Positions 1 through 15,000 of a stretch of DNA of 64,000 bases are shown here, piece after piece (within the stretch, counting starts at the first letter, position 1; each line of letters opens with the position of its first letter). This stretch comes from Pomphorhynchus laevis (lineage: Eukaryota > Acanthocephala > Palaeacanthocephala > Echinorhynchida > Pomphorhynchidae): the NCBI GenBank assembly GCA_012934845.2, contig WNNJ02003666.1:1-64000 (forward strand), given 5' to 3'. The position numbers were made by a program, and so were the translations under genes. The notes under the pieces were generated by a model, which was given only the letters and a program-made list of their open reading frames with translations, did no database searches and was not told the DNA's origin.

Positions 1-852
1 TATTATTTATGTTATTATTTATATTATTTAATCGAGTAAACAAAAGTATATATATAATAAATACTTTATTTAACGTTTACCCTAATTGAATAATCATGCA
101 AATGCATGTATTAATAAAAAGTTAGGCTATTATGAAATCAAAAGAGAGGATGATATATACTCCCAATATGGCACAGGCAAGTTTTATTGGTAACGATAAT
201 TTTTGGTAACGATATTATGTAAATATTACAAAAGTAAAAAAAAAACACTTTTTATTTGATAAAGTTTTGTTGAAAAGCAATCAAATAATAACTTTTAAAG
301 CTGTTGTTTGAAAAACTATTGTAATTTCTTGAAGATTATAGCAGCAGCTATCGAAATGTTGTGACTTTTTGGAATAAAACTATTTCACTCACTTTCTTTG
401 TTCCTATAAATTTATAAATTAATTTATAAAGAAAGAAATTGATTAATAATTTATTTAAGATATTCAGTAACAAAATAGTATCTACAATGCTTAATGGGTT
501 GAACCCTTGTAGATCAAGAGATTACTTTTCGATCAAAAGATCATAAGCTTTATTTTTTAATTGTGATTTAAGTGTTCGTCATCAATCAAAATTTTTTAAA
601 GATATTGATTGATCTCTTAAAGTACAATGTTTAAGCTGTTGTTCTATTGTCGTAACATAGCGATATTTACATAATTATAGTAATTAAATCATAAGTATTT
701 AAGTATTAAAGATATCGAGTAACACAAGAGTATTTATAATCTTCAAAAGGTTAACCTCCTGTCATGCATTTTAAATATTAGCCGAAAAAATATTGTTTTT
801 GAGTAGACTTTTTGAATTACAAATTTCAGACCCAATTGCTTCTTAATTTTAG
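1..852. other. AT-rich phosphorylase intron or 5' flank
   Basis: No exon matching the missing phosphorylase N-terminus could be found here. The stretch is AT-rich, ends in the acceptor TTTTAG at 847-852, and holds one hammerhead-like repeat copy near 318-405. Confidence 0.6.
318..405 (+). repeat. Hammerhead-like hairpin repeat, copy a
   Basis: Same family as the copies at 4543-4625, 62128-62210 and 62393-62480. A TTGAAGA box is followed by a small stem (ATAGC, loop AGCA, GCTAT), then CGAAATGTTG and a tail resembling TTTCTTTGTTCC. The first box has lost part of the hammerhead CUGANGA consensus, so this is probably an inactive relic. Confidence 0.5.
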
Positions 853-3800
853 CGAGTGTACTATCTTTCCTTGGAATATTACCTCGGTCGAACACTTAGT
901 AACACGATGATCAATCTGGGTGTGGAAAGCGAATTTGACCAAGCCATGTATGAGGTAATTTTTTTAATATGTAAAGATGAAGTTTATCTAGAGCTATCTG
1001 TAGATTGGACTGGATTTGGAAACTTTGGAAGAACAAGAAGAAGATGCTGGGCTCGGAAATGGGGGGCTTGGCAGGCTTGCTGCATGTTTCCTCGATTCAC
1101 TGGCTACATTAGGTATTCCAGGATATGGATATGGTATTCGATATGATTATGGTATATTCAAGCAGTCAATTGACAATGGATATCAGGTATCAATTTAATT
1201 ACTGTGTCGATTATCTGAATGTCAAAATGGGTAATATCAAATTTTTAAAAGAATTTCAGTATAAAAATCGTATCACTAATAATTATGAACAAAAAACTGA
1301 TATCTAACCGCTATTTTAATTTAATCTGTAATTTTGTAATATTATAGTTATATATTATAATTATTATTTTAAGATACTACTGAGTTTCATAAATATTAAA
1401 TTTTAATACAGATTAAAATATATAAACATTTTATATTAAAATATTATTTAAATTATTTTAAATAATAATTATTTAAATTATTCAATTTTGATTATTTAAT
1501 AAGCAAATCGTACTAAACATTACGACCTACTTTAACATATTCTGATTATTTTGAATAATTAACTGATTACTTCAAATTTATATTTTTGTAGCATTTCATA
1601 TAAATGATAAAGTGTTTTATTGATTTTTTTAAATCATCTGAAATAATATAATTAAAATATATAAATAATATGATTAATATCTATTAATATAAAATATAAT
1701 ATTATAATAAAATTAATATCTGATCAATAAATCAGTGACTACTTTTATATAATTTAAAATTTCAGCGGCATTGCTTTGATCAAAAATATGTTTTTTTTTC
1801 GAAGTCATTTTTATAGAAAATAGTCAAGTAGAAATGATGAACTATTTAAATTGTTTAAATTGTATTATTCATTGACGATTAAATCGCACAGCTGATTTAG
1901 CCAGCTCAGTGACTACTTTTAAGTATTAACTAATTGCAGTAATCCATTATAACTTGCTTTGATGGCATTTTTACCCACGCGAAAGAAATAAATTTTTATT
2001 TACCTCACTTTCGTCTTCTCGAGGACTATTTTTAAGTATTGTCTTACTTAATCAATCGATTTTCTAAAATTTAATTTCTGCATGTGCTTGCTGTAACTAG
2101 TTTGCATGACAAACTCCGATCAACCAAATTTAATGTAATATAATATTTTAAAATAATCAAAAGGTTGGTCTTATTGTTGTAAAAAAATTATTGTCATTCA
2201 AAAAATGACACGCGTACACAATCTGTTTACTAAGAACCGTTTTCTAATTCTTCAGATATATTAAATTACATCATCATTAAATTACATCATCATAAAATTA
2301 CATCATTCTTTATATTAAACTTACAACTAATAAAATTAATCAGTTATCAGGCTTTAGTAATGCTAATGGTCTACATTTAGGTAGAGCATCCAGACGACTG
2401 GCTTAGGTATGGTAATTCTTGGGAAATTGCTCGTCCTGAAAGTCTCTATCCCGTTCAATTTTACGGACGAATTGAACATCATGATGGAAAATCAAAATGG
2501 ATCGACACGAAGGTAATTATAAACACAAATAATGGTCGTGCATTTGTTTATGCTGGTTTGTAGTTGATATATGCTATGCCCTACGATACACCAGTGCCAG
2601 GTTACAAAAACAAAATTGTTAACACATTGAGATTATGGACTGCTAAAGCAAGCGAAGAATTTAACTTTAAATTCTGTATGTAACGATTATATTATATATA
2701 ATCTAAATAATTGTAATTAATCTAAATAGAAGTGCATTGTGAATGATTAATTAATAATTAAAATTATTAATTTAAATTAATTGCTGAAATCTTACAGCTA
2801 CAATCTAATTATTTACAGTTAACGATGGAGATTATGTGAAAGCAGTTGCCGAAAGTAGTACTGCCGAAAACATCTCGAGAGTTCTATATCCGAATGACAA
2901 TGTAATTATTTAGCATACAATTTATTATAAACGTGTTTCTTTCTTAGATACCCGAAGGCAAAAGTTTAAGATTAAAACAAGAATATTTTATGGTATCAGC
3001 TACATTACAGGATATAATCAACAGATACAAACGAGAAGGGTTCGGATCTGCAATGACAATTCGCTCCGATTTTAAAGAATTTCCAAACAAGGTAAGTTTT
3101 AATTGATGGTTGAAAATGATATCTTTGTGTTACAACATAAAGATAAATTTGATTAAGAATTAATAGAATTAAAATTACCTCTTAATTGCTATCAAATAAT
3201 CGCTTAGCTGAAATTATATTTCCATTTATTTCAGCGTATCAATATCGATATCATTGTAGTCAAGGATTAACTACAATTTTTTATTTTTATTTTAAAATAA
3301 GTTAGAGTCAAGCCATAATTGATTGTTGTTTTATTTTCCTATTTATTATTATATTTAATAAATCGGAAAAATGAATGAATAAGAATATAAGGAACATTTA
3401 AATCAAACCTGTGATTTGCAAATCTAGAGGAACTGTCTACTCCTTTGCTCAATAAGTGCCGTATTCTTTTATAAAATCAGCTCTTCCTGATTACTTATAA
3501 TCTTAATTCTGTTATCCAAATACTTGATAAACAAGTATTTTTCATAAAAACTGACAATTTATGTATAGAAATCACACTATTAATACCATAATCAAGATTT
3601 ATATATTCCTAGGAGTACAATGGCACTATCAAGTTAGAAGTCTACGAAGACAAACTGTGTTGAGTGTGTCCATAAAATCTCAACGATTTAGTGGCAGAAA
3701 CTTTAGTGACTTTCGAATCATTATTTTAAATACAAAAAAATATTACTTATTTATATAAGTCTATATTATAAGTATATATATTACAGGATATATTAAATAA

Positions 3801-6800
3801 GTCGCATTTCCATCTAATGTCTTATTTTATTTCGATACATATTTATGATAATATTGCACACATTTAATTTTCAGGTTGCCATACAGCTTAACGATACCCA
3901 TCCTTCATTTGCAATACCTGAATTAATCAGAATTTTAGTGGACACAGAGAATCTCGATTTTGATACCGCTTGGAACATCTGTATTAATACATTTGCTTAC
4001 ACGAATCATACAATTTTACCCGAAGCTCTTGAACGTTGGCCAGTGAGCCTACTGGAAAATTTGTTACCCCGCCATTTAGAAATTATCTACGAAATTAATC
4101 ACCGACATTTACAGGTACCGATACTAATATTGCTAAAAGTTAAATACTCTATTTGTCCATATTAAAGTTTTAATTGAATCCGGATCAGCGAAGAAATTTA
4201 AAGTTTAAGAGTTTAGTTTATTGAAAATTTATATAATTAACTATTAAATCAATTTTTTAATTATTTTTAAATAATTATTTTTTAATTAAAAAATAATAAT
4301 AATTTTTCAGCTTCTATAAGTTCAGCTTCTATAGAAGTTCTATAGGTTATATAGAAGCTGAATCAATTTTTTAATTACTAAAATTATAAACAACATTTTT
4401 TTGAAATTTATTTTTTTTTTGGATCAAAGAATAAAATAATTTTCATTTATTTAAAACAATTCGATATTTCGATAGTTCCTGCTATCAACAAGATTACAAT
4501 AACATGTGTTGTATTGAAAATGTATTTATTAAAGTGTATTTTATTGTAATTCTGATGAAGATAGCAGGAGCTATCGAAATGTTGAATTTTTTCAAATAAA
4601 TGAAAATTATTTTCTTTGTTCCAATAAAACTATATATAATCGAAATGAAAGAATATTATGGGTTTAAAATTTATTATGAAATTAATATATAGATCTAAAC
4701 AATTTTTTATTGAAATTGTATAGAATCAAATTTTAAATTAATTGAAATTGAGATATTTAATTTAATTAATTAATTTAATTAATTAATTTCAAATTTAGTG
4801 AAATTAATTGAAATTGTAATTTATTGAAATTTTTCATACAATTTTTATTGTATATAATTCAAATTCGATAGAATGAGGGTTTTTTAATTGCTATATCTAA
4901 CTGCTTTGATAACAAAGAATAAAAATCGCATTTGTCGATTAAAAAATCGACAATAAAAATCGCACAGTTTTTAAAATTAAAAAAAAATCTTTAAACTAAA
5001 AAATTTCATTAAAGTTATTCATTTATAGGATGCATAATCGAAAGAATTAAAAATTAAAATATAATGAGAATACAATGATAATTTAATACAAGGATAGCAA
5101 CAAATTGTTTAGACAGTCTAACAATATTGAAAACCTCTTTTTGTATTAGGAAGTGAGCAAAAAATGGCCTTCTGATTTTGATCGACTTAGACGAATGTCA
5201 CTTGTTGAAGAAGACGGTGTAAAGAGAATTAACACAGCGTTTATGTCAATTGTGGGTTCACATACAGTAAACGGTGTTGCAGCACTTCATTCAAAATTGA
5301 TTACTGAATCATTGTAAGTAAATTATTTGCACAAACATTTGTTTTATTATCAAATATTTGTTTTGTAGATATTTTTGTTCGACATCTGAACGAAATATTT
5401 TTTTAATTATTATTTTAATTATTTAAAATTATCGATATTATTTCAATTTTACAGATTAAGTATTTAGGAACTAAAAATGGCCCTTTTTCTAAAAAAACAG
5501 AAATTATTTTTAATTTGATTAAAATAATATTGTTAATTATTTAATTATAATAATATTATTCCAATTTGTTTAAAATATTATTTAAAAAAATCAATACTAT
5601 TTCAATTTATACAAATAAGGTATTTAAAAGCTGAAATACGCCCTTTTCATTTGAAACATAACATTTCAATGTGTTTAAAATAATTTGAAATAAACGATTT
5701 ATTTAATTTGTACTTATTGAGTATTTAGTAACTAAAATAAACCCTTTTGCTAGGAAACATATATTATTCTAATTTGTTTAAAATATTATTTAAAAAAATC
5801 ATACTATTTCAATTTATACAAATAAGGTATTTAAAAGCTGAAATACGCCCTTTTCATAAGAAACATATATTTTAATATGATATAAAATAATATTATTTTA
5901 AATAAATGATATTATTTTAATTTGTACTTATTGAGTATTTAGTAACTAAAATAAACCCTTTGCTAGGAAACATATATTATTCTAATTTGTTTAAAATATT
6001 ATTCAAAAAAATCATACTATTTCAATTCGTACAGATAAAGTATGTAATAACTAAACAATCTTTTTCCTGAGAAACAATATTTTAATTTGATTAAAATAAT
6101 GTTTTAAATAAACGATATTATTTTAATTTGTACAGTTTAAGTATTTAATAACTAAACAATCTTTTTCCTAAGAAACAATATTTTAATTTGATTAAAATAA
6201 TGTTTTAAATAAACGATATTATTTTAATTTGTACAGTTTAAGTATTTAATAACTGAACAATCTTTTTCCTAAGAAACAATATTTAAATTTGTTTAAAATA
6301 ATGTTTTAAATAAACGATATTATTTCAATTTGTACAGTTTAAGTATTTAATAAATAAACAAACTTTTTCCTAAGAAACAATATTTTAATTCGTATAAAAT
6401 AATGTTTTAAATAAACGATATTATTTCAATTTCTACAGTTTAAGTATTTAATAACTAGAATAAGGTTTTATTAATAATTGTAATTCTTTTTTATTTATAA
6501 TGAAATTTTAAATTATTTTTAACACAGAGTTTACTCTTGTATATGTTATGGTATTGTCATATTATGTTATTGTTATATTATGTTATTTACTGATTTTTTT
6601 TGTGGTTATGAAAACGAATGCATCCTGGTTGAGCGATACTGGTCTATATTCAAAACTCTCTATACTTTTAAATATTCCACTATATTAAATTTGAGTATTT
6701 GTGTATATTTATTGTATTAAGGTTTAAGGATTTCTATGAAATGTATCCCTCGAAATTTCAAAATAAAACCAATGGCATAACGCCAAGAAGATGGCTTCTA

Positions 6801-9800
6801 CTTTGCAATCCATCATTGTCCGATGTTATTGCAGAGGTAAAATAGCTTATGAGAAAAATTAATTTTTATATTTCAATTAACAAGATTATGTCATCAAGGT
6901 ACTAAATTAAAGTTTACTGTATTTTACAGTAAACTGTAAACTGTATTTCATTGTAATTTAAAGTATTTTATCATTTCCGCCATAAAGCATAAGTTATAAC
7001 GATATAAACTGAGAAATTTAGTAAAACGACATTTTATCAGTGAGAAATTATTTATTATATTATTTATAATATATAATAAATAATTATATTATTATATTAT
7101 CGATAATTATTTATAATTATCATTATTTGTAATTGATAATTATAGTTATATAGTTATTTATTATTTATATAATGACACCTTAAAAACAACTTATTTCCAT
7201 ATTTTCGTATATCACAAAAGCATCAAAAATATTAAATTAAGTAAAAAATATTAAAAATATTAAATAGCATATCAATTTATGAAATCACATAGCTTATAAT
7301 GTAAGCCAAAAATTAACTATTGTAGTTGACCAAAAGTAGCTGATAATCAATTATAAAATTAACTATTAAAATTTACTATAAGGTTTTTTACTAAATCTTT
7401 ATAGTAAAACTTTATTTGCATTTTATTTATAAAATAAATAAAAACTGCATTGCCATAATAACTTTTAATTTTTAATATTTAAAATTAAATATTTTATAAA
7501 ATATGATAGATATAATATGATATGATAAATATAAAATATAATATTAAAAATAAAAATATTAATTGATATTAATATAATATTAAATGAAGTAAAAAATATT
7601 GAAAATATTAAATAGCACATCAATTGATGATGTAAATGATGTAATTTATGATGTATTTTTTAATGTAATCAAAAAATAATCTTATTATGAAAAGAATGGC
7701 TTGATGAAAATTTGCTAAATTATTATGATGATATTAAAACGAAAAGTGTATATCCTGCATAAGTTAATATTTTGTATTAACTATTTTGCAAAAAATTTTC
7801 AGCAAAAATTGATGTGTTTCGGTTAAATGATACGCTTTCTCCCGACTTTAAACATCAGTGAGTTCAGGCATACACTATATATAATCATTTATTATGCAAT
7901 AAGTATTTCGAATGAAGTGTAAATATTAGGCAAACGTCAAACGAATTTATAAATTATTAAATTACAAATATGAGCGTAATTTACTTATTATTAATAATAA
8001 TTTTTATTTTAATAAAAATATTATAATTTAATAAGATTTTAAAATTCACACTAACTTATATCTGCAAAGTATCTGTTTAAACATTTTAAATCTGAGTAAT
8101 TAATGACAGAATTAATAGAACATTAATGAAAATTAAACATTTTAATTATCTTAAAAATTTAGAAAATCGGACAGAGCTGGATAACAGATTTATATGAACT
8201 TAAAAAGTTAAACGAATTTATCAACGATCAGAACTTCATTCATGAAATATATAGAGTAAAGCAGGTAATAATCTAAATTAATTAAATCAATATAGTTCAT
8301 TTATATATTTTAACGAAATTGCAATCACTGTTACAAAATAATTAAGTAATTTGACTACAAAGTTTTCATTCCATTGATATAAATTTTACGATAATAATTT
8401 GGTAATAATTCGAATTTTAATATCTATACACTTATTTCTGAATATCATCATAGACAAATGCTGCAAATGCAACACACTTTCAGAAAGATGGTTGTGTTTA
8501 CCATGTTTTGACTCTATCGTTAAAAATACTGTCTACTGCAGTGTAAAGAGATATAATCCTAGACAACTCAAATACGCCATGACACTAGGCGTAATGACTA
8601 AAAATGGAATTATGGCAGTAAAGGACATTATTCAATTTGAAATTAGTTTAAATACTTATTTTTAAATATTTTGTGTTGTTTGGGTAATATTAAATGATCT
8701 TATTATATTAGATTAATATACTTATCAAGTAAGTTTTGAACTAATAGAAGTACTGTGATATATAGTCCGAACTGGATATGTTATTATTTGGATAGATACC
8801 AGTTAAAAACTTCCACATTAAACTAAAATAATAAAATACTTTGCTTCGAGATAAAAGAACATTTAAGCCGTATTTTGCGAACCTAAACGATATGGAGTTA
8901 TTTCAAAATTAATTCAGCGGTAGTGTGCATTTTTGACATTAACGAAATAAATTTGTAATAATTTGTAATAATTAATCATATTTATTAGTGAGACAATATA
9001 ATATTTATTATTTAATAATATTTATTATTAATGTTAAATAACAGTATTATTTAAATCATAATTAATTGCTGAATATTACTGAATTAAACCTGAAACTAGG
9101 AAAACAAGATTAAATTTGCTCAATGGATTGAGGACAATATGCAAATAAAGATCAACCCTATGGCAATGTTTGATATCCAAGTTAAAAGAATTCATGAATA
9201 TAAGCGACAGCTATTAAACGTGTTGCATGTTATAACTGCATACAACCGGATCCGAAAGAATCCAACGGCTGATTATACACCGAGAGTGGTAATGATTGGT
9301 GGAAAGGTTAGTAACTTATTATATTAAAATTATATATAATATTAAAATTATTATATTATATTATTAATATATTATATTAAAATGTTATGCATTTACTTGC
9401 GTTTTATTATTATCTATAATTATCAATAATGTTATATTATAATATAAACTGTGTAGATTTTATTTTCGATTTATTATATACAAAATAAGCTCTTGGGTCA
9501 TGCTACTGACCCATCATTTCAGTTTTAAATATCGCTAGTTTTGATATTCACTTAACAACTAAATCGCCCAAATCGATATAGTTTTTTATTAATGTGTTTT
9601 CTACAGGTAGACTAAAGTCTGAAATCATCTGCTATCAAAATTACTGAGGAAGAAAACGCTGCTTTAACTGTAAATTAGGACATATATTTGCATGTATTGA
9701 AAAGATTTGCTATGCGCATTTCTTTAAACATTCTTTGTTCAAACTACTACAAACTTTAAACGACATGGGAATTGTGACGATTAAGAAATTTATATTAATT

Positions 9801-11957
9801 TCGTATTTTGCCTGTTTTACAGAACTAAATGAATAATGCTGTTATTATGGTTTGCTATTATTGTGGGTTGCTATAAAAGTATTGGTACCATCAAAATTAG
9901 GAAATCTTAACTGGCCATAGAAATAAATTGATATTAATTAATCGTATATTAATTGATAAATATAATTATATATAATAAATATATAATCGTATTTAATATA
10001 GTAAAGTATATAAAATATATTTCGTGAAATCTTGTGATTTATTTTTGATTAAAATTTATTAATTTATTTATTAACTTATTCTTTTATTGCTTATTTGTTT
10101 ATTTGTTTATTGTTTAATTGTGAATTACATTTTACATGTTTATTTTAATTTAATCTAATATTAAGATTATACGAAATTTATTAAAATTTGATTTAATTTA
10201 AATTTGATTACAATTTTTGGATTAAAATTTTTTAACTACATTTTAGGCAGCTCCCGGATATCATATCGCCAAACTAATTATCAAATTAATAAGCAATGTA
10301 GGTGATGTAGTAAACAACGATCTAATAATCGCCGATCGACTCAAGCTCATATTCCTGCCTAATTACAGAGTTTCTCTAGCTGAAAAAATTATCCCTGCTG
10401 CTGATTTAAGCGAGCAGATATCACTTGCTGGCATGGAAGCCTCTGGGACTGGCAACATGAAGTTTATGGTACGTAAACACAAAGTTTACTTAAATAATAA
10501 TATTTTGTATCGAAATATTTTTGGTCCTCAATCGTTTAAATTAATCATTCTTAATGACAACTTCCTGTCTTAAAGAATGATAACAGCTTTTTCTCTGTAT
10601 CCACAGTTGTTGCCAAGTAGAAATAAGTTGATTCTTTAAGTTGATTTCTAATTTATTCTTTAAATATATATATAAGTTTCTACTTAAAGTTTTTTCTTTA
10701 AAAAACTGCGAACTTATTTCCTGTAAGCTAAATAAACAGCAAATAAATTTAGAAAATTTATCAAAATCTCTATTATTCTTTGGTTCCAAGCAAGACTTGG
10801 AATCAAAAGATAACGATCATGTTCATTACCCGAATCGACTGCGCGATTAAAAATTTATTAAGTTAATATTATTTTATTAATATATTCATCATTCAAATTA
10901 TAATAAATTAGTTGGAGCTAATATTTATACTGATTTTTGTTCATGGATTTAAATGATGGATATTTGGATTTTCTACATAATAATTATATTTTTCACAAAT
11001 CGCCTTTACATTATTGCATTAAATAACTATAAATTATTTTATTAATTGTTTAATAATGTGGTAAATTATTTATGAATTATTTATAAAAATTATAAATATG
11101 TTATTCAAAAAACCTTAAATTTTATTCCAAATGAAAATTTACTATTTTTTATTCGAAAATATGCTCATGTTTTCGAAGATAAAACATATATAACCGAACA
11201 ATTACATTTATATTTTGTTATATATTTTGTTATTTTTCTGTTTGTAATCAGAAAGCTAAAATGACGTCATCAGCTAAAGTGACTCGATTACTTTGAAATT
11301 TGAATTTTATAACTGCGTCATATTTAAATGATAATACATAGAATAAGAAAATATTTACGATTTTGAAAATCGAAAACCTTTATTTGAGTAACAATGTATT
11401 ATGCATCGTGATAAACATAAGGCTTCATTATTGGGTAAGCAAAATACAAATTATGGCATTTACTTTTACAAACATACAACAATTGGTGATAATTATGTGT
11501 ACATATTATTGTATAAAATATTATTATAAATATTATCATATTATATATTATCATATTATCTTTTAATAGAGAAAACATCTTAATAAGGCATCATGTATTT
11601 TATTGTTGTAAATAAATATAATTTATTTTTAAATTAAATTAAATTTAAAAGTTTATTAAAATTTTTCTTCTATTTCGTTTATTTATTTATGAGATTATAT
11701 ATGAGAAGTTGATAATTCACGAATGTTTAATAATAAAATTATAATATTAAGATTTTCTTCTTAATATTTTTAATTGCATTATTTTCTATAATTCACAATT
11801 TTGATTTGATATATTACATTTGACTTTCAATAAAATCAAAGTAGCAAATGCTTTAACATTTAATTCATATCTTATATACTGTTTTAATTATCAATTGGAC
11901 AATTGGTAACTCGTAAATTGAAAAGAGATTTGCAGAATGTGACCAAGTTTTCCGAAT

Positions 11958-12055
<98 letters not shown>

Positions 12056-15000
12056 AAACAACGGTGATAGGGTTATTTAGAATGACCGCAAATGAACAAT
12101 ACTAATCCAATGCACTAAATGTTTGATTTTTTTGAAAATTACATCATTTAACATACTAATAAAATCGCGATCACATATTCATCAAAAAAGCGATGCACTT
12201 AAAAATCAAACGCATGGAATATAAAGAAGCCAAAATGAACGTATGGAAAAGTTAAGTTATTCCACATCGCATAATCGTCACTAACCTTGTGTATTTAGAA
12301 TATCAATCACTAATACTATCTCTAGTCATAAATCTCTAGTCATTAAAATAAAGCTCTATGTCATTCCCATTATATTTTTAGAAATAACTACTAAGACACT
12401 TTGATACTATTTTTCCAATAAGATGGATGAATCACACATACTTATCGAATAAGCGAAAGTTTAATATATGAAATGTAAAGAAAGCAAACTAACAACTGCA
12501 TTCAGTAATATAACCAAATTCTTCCGTATTAGAATTAATTTAAAATATGAAACTTGTTCTTTTTAAAAAGCACGGCATCCTATGTTATTAAAAGTTGGAA
12601 GTTTGAAATACCAGATAAATGTTTTCAGAACAAAACGTTCAATAAAGCGAAATCGTTAATTTCAGCTCTGTCGTTATGTAAAGTATTAAAATATAATTCA
12701 AACATCTTTAACTGTTTAGCTAAATGGCGCTTTAACAATTGGCACACTAGACGGAGCAAATGTTGAAATGGTTGAAGAAGCCGGAATTGAAAATATGTTT
12801 ATATTTGGTATGACAGTCGAGGAGGTTGAGCTTAGACGTAAAAAGTAAGTAGCTTTTACATTGATTGTATTTCTCATGTATAAATTAGCTACGATCCGAT
12901 GTATTTTTACAATAACGATCAAGAATTAAGCGAGGCAATTGATCAAATTAGACAAGGTTTCTTTTCTCAAAATGATCCTACACTCTTTCATGACATTACT
13001 AACTTATTAACATACGCTGGTGATTTGTAAGTATTTTCTCAAAATTTAAAAATTTTTTGTCAATCCAAAATTCGTCCAATTTACTTACTTTCTTCTAGAG
13101 ACAATTTTACATGAAATCTCCTGTAATTTTAACTTCATTTAAAATTACTTTTATTTGTAAATATAAAATGAAATTTTATTAGTGATATTTAATAATTTAC
13201 GAACAAAATTTATTTCTATATATTTTAGACTATTATTTTATTCTACATTTAGTAAAAATCTAATAGTTGGAATTAAATTTTCACAAAATTTTGTCTTATT
13301 AAAAATTCGTTTAATAGGAATAGTCGATTTTTCGAAATTGACTTAAATTCTGAAATTGTATTATAAAGAAATTTTTTTTGTGCTATTATAATAATTTACA
13401 AGAAAAGGGGGTTCCCGCAAATGGGCCCATACATAACTTTCACTGTCAAAGTTGTAGTTGATTTTTAAAACAAGGCGTTCACTATCAAATGTGCTGCTAC
13501 AAGAACGTCCGCTCTATACGCTCGTTCCACAGGTCCAAACAAGATATGTCCAGCCTTGCCCCGGCGGCTCGACTTGTTGATGTTGTGACGAATTTTAGGG
13601 TGTCAGGGACCGGTAGTAGGTTTGGTTATATTACTACATCACGGAAAGTAGTGGATATTTCTTTTGAAATTTTATCTCGGACGGAGTCGTGTCTAATTGA
13701 CGGTAATCCTCCCAATCTGCACGAGAGTGCGTGGCTCACCGTGATTTCTTCACCACAAGAGCATGATTTGCCGATCAAGTCACTTGGGGTTTGCCCATAG
13801 CGAGCAGAAATGGCATCTGTGAACTCCCTTGATGACATACAAAAGCGTTCGTTTTTCAGAGGAAGAGCGCTGAGCCATGAAGATGATCCGTCTCTTTGAG
13901 CATGATTGACGGCGATCAGAACAACGCTGTCCATAAATTATTCTGATAATAATTAATTTATAATAATTGAAATTAGTGTAAAGTCTTATTGCGTTTTGTG
14001 CAATTTATTAGCAATCTTTATTTTTTAAGTTCCTCCTAGGATTAGCTGTTAGATTAAAATTTTCTAAAATTTTTAATTTAAAAATTTATGCCGTATGATA
14101 CTAATATTTACGAAACCTAGTGATAAAATTCATGTGAAGCCATTTATTCAATGCTTCCTTTCGTGTTATTCAAAAATTGTAAAAACGTACTTCAAAGCTT
14201 TTAGATAGATGAATTGTTTTAACTTTAAAATAAAAAAGATAACTATGTGAACCACTGGTGAGGATGTCGATTTGAGAGACAAACCAACAATGTAAAAGTA
14301 CATTAAGACAAATACATGTTAGTTTACATGAAAGTACATTAATATAAATACATGTCAGTGCCCATAAAAGTACATTAACATCAATGTATATAAAGTGAGT
14401 TTAAAATTTTTCAAAAAATTGATATGGAGGTTTTGTTTGTAAAAAATAAAAGAGAAGTATCCTCTACCGATGGATTGTAATAATTACATAATCTAAATTA
14501 CGCTTTTAAGATTATATATAACAATTCTACGATGTTTGAGCGACATATTTGTAACTAGTAAAAAATTTAATTATTTTTTAAAGATTAACTTTTAAAATAT
14601 TAATTCCTTAATATAATAATATACATTTCAGGATTACCCTCAAATGGGTATATTAGGTCATTATCATATATCCAATGAATAAAATTTTCATTAAGCATAC
14701 CTTCGCCATGTCCGTTGGCAGTGAAAACATGCCGAATAATTATATTATTTTATAATATAATTATTATATAATCAAATTATACATCTTCAACAAAAATTAA
14801 TTCAATTTATTTTTAAAAAAATTCCCCATCTTTCATCAACCTTCCTTTCTTAGACGACACTCGCCCCAGCCGCTCCCCTCGCTTGGAATCAGCTCCCTCT
14901 CGACGTTCGACGTTCTTTATCACACTCAAATGCCGCCCCCGGACCCACCTCCTCGACACATTATTCAATTTATTTTAAAAAAAATTCCTGACTACCAAAT

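Noticed and set aside
8399-8665. 88-aa open frame in a phosphorylase intron
   Set aside because: Lies wholly within an intron, has no family resemblance, and the frame is hydrophobic AT-rich sequence.
10541-10850. Overlapping open frames on both strands in a phosphorylase intron
   Set aside because: Low-complexity, mutually overlapping, no motifs; treated as chance.
12716-12922. Minus-strand 68-aa frame
   Set aside because: Antisense shadow of the phosphorylase exons at 12720-13026.
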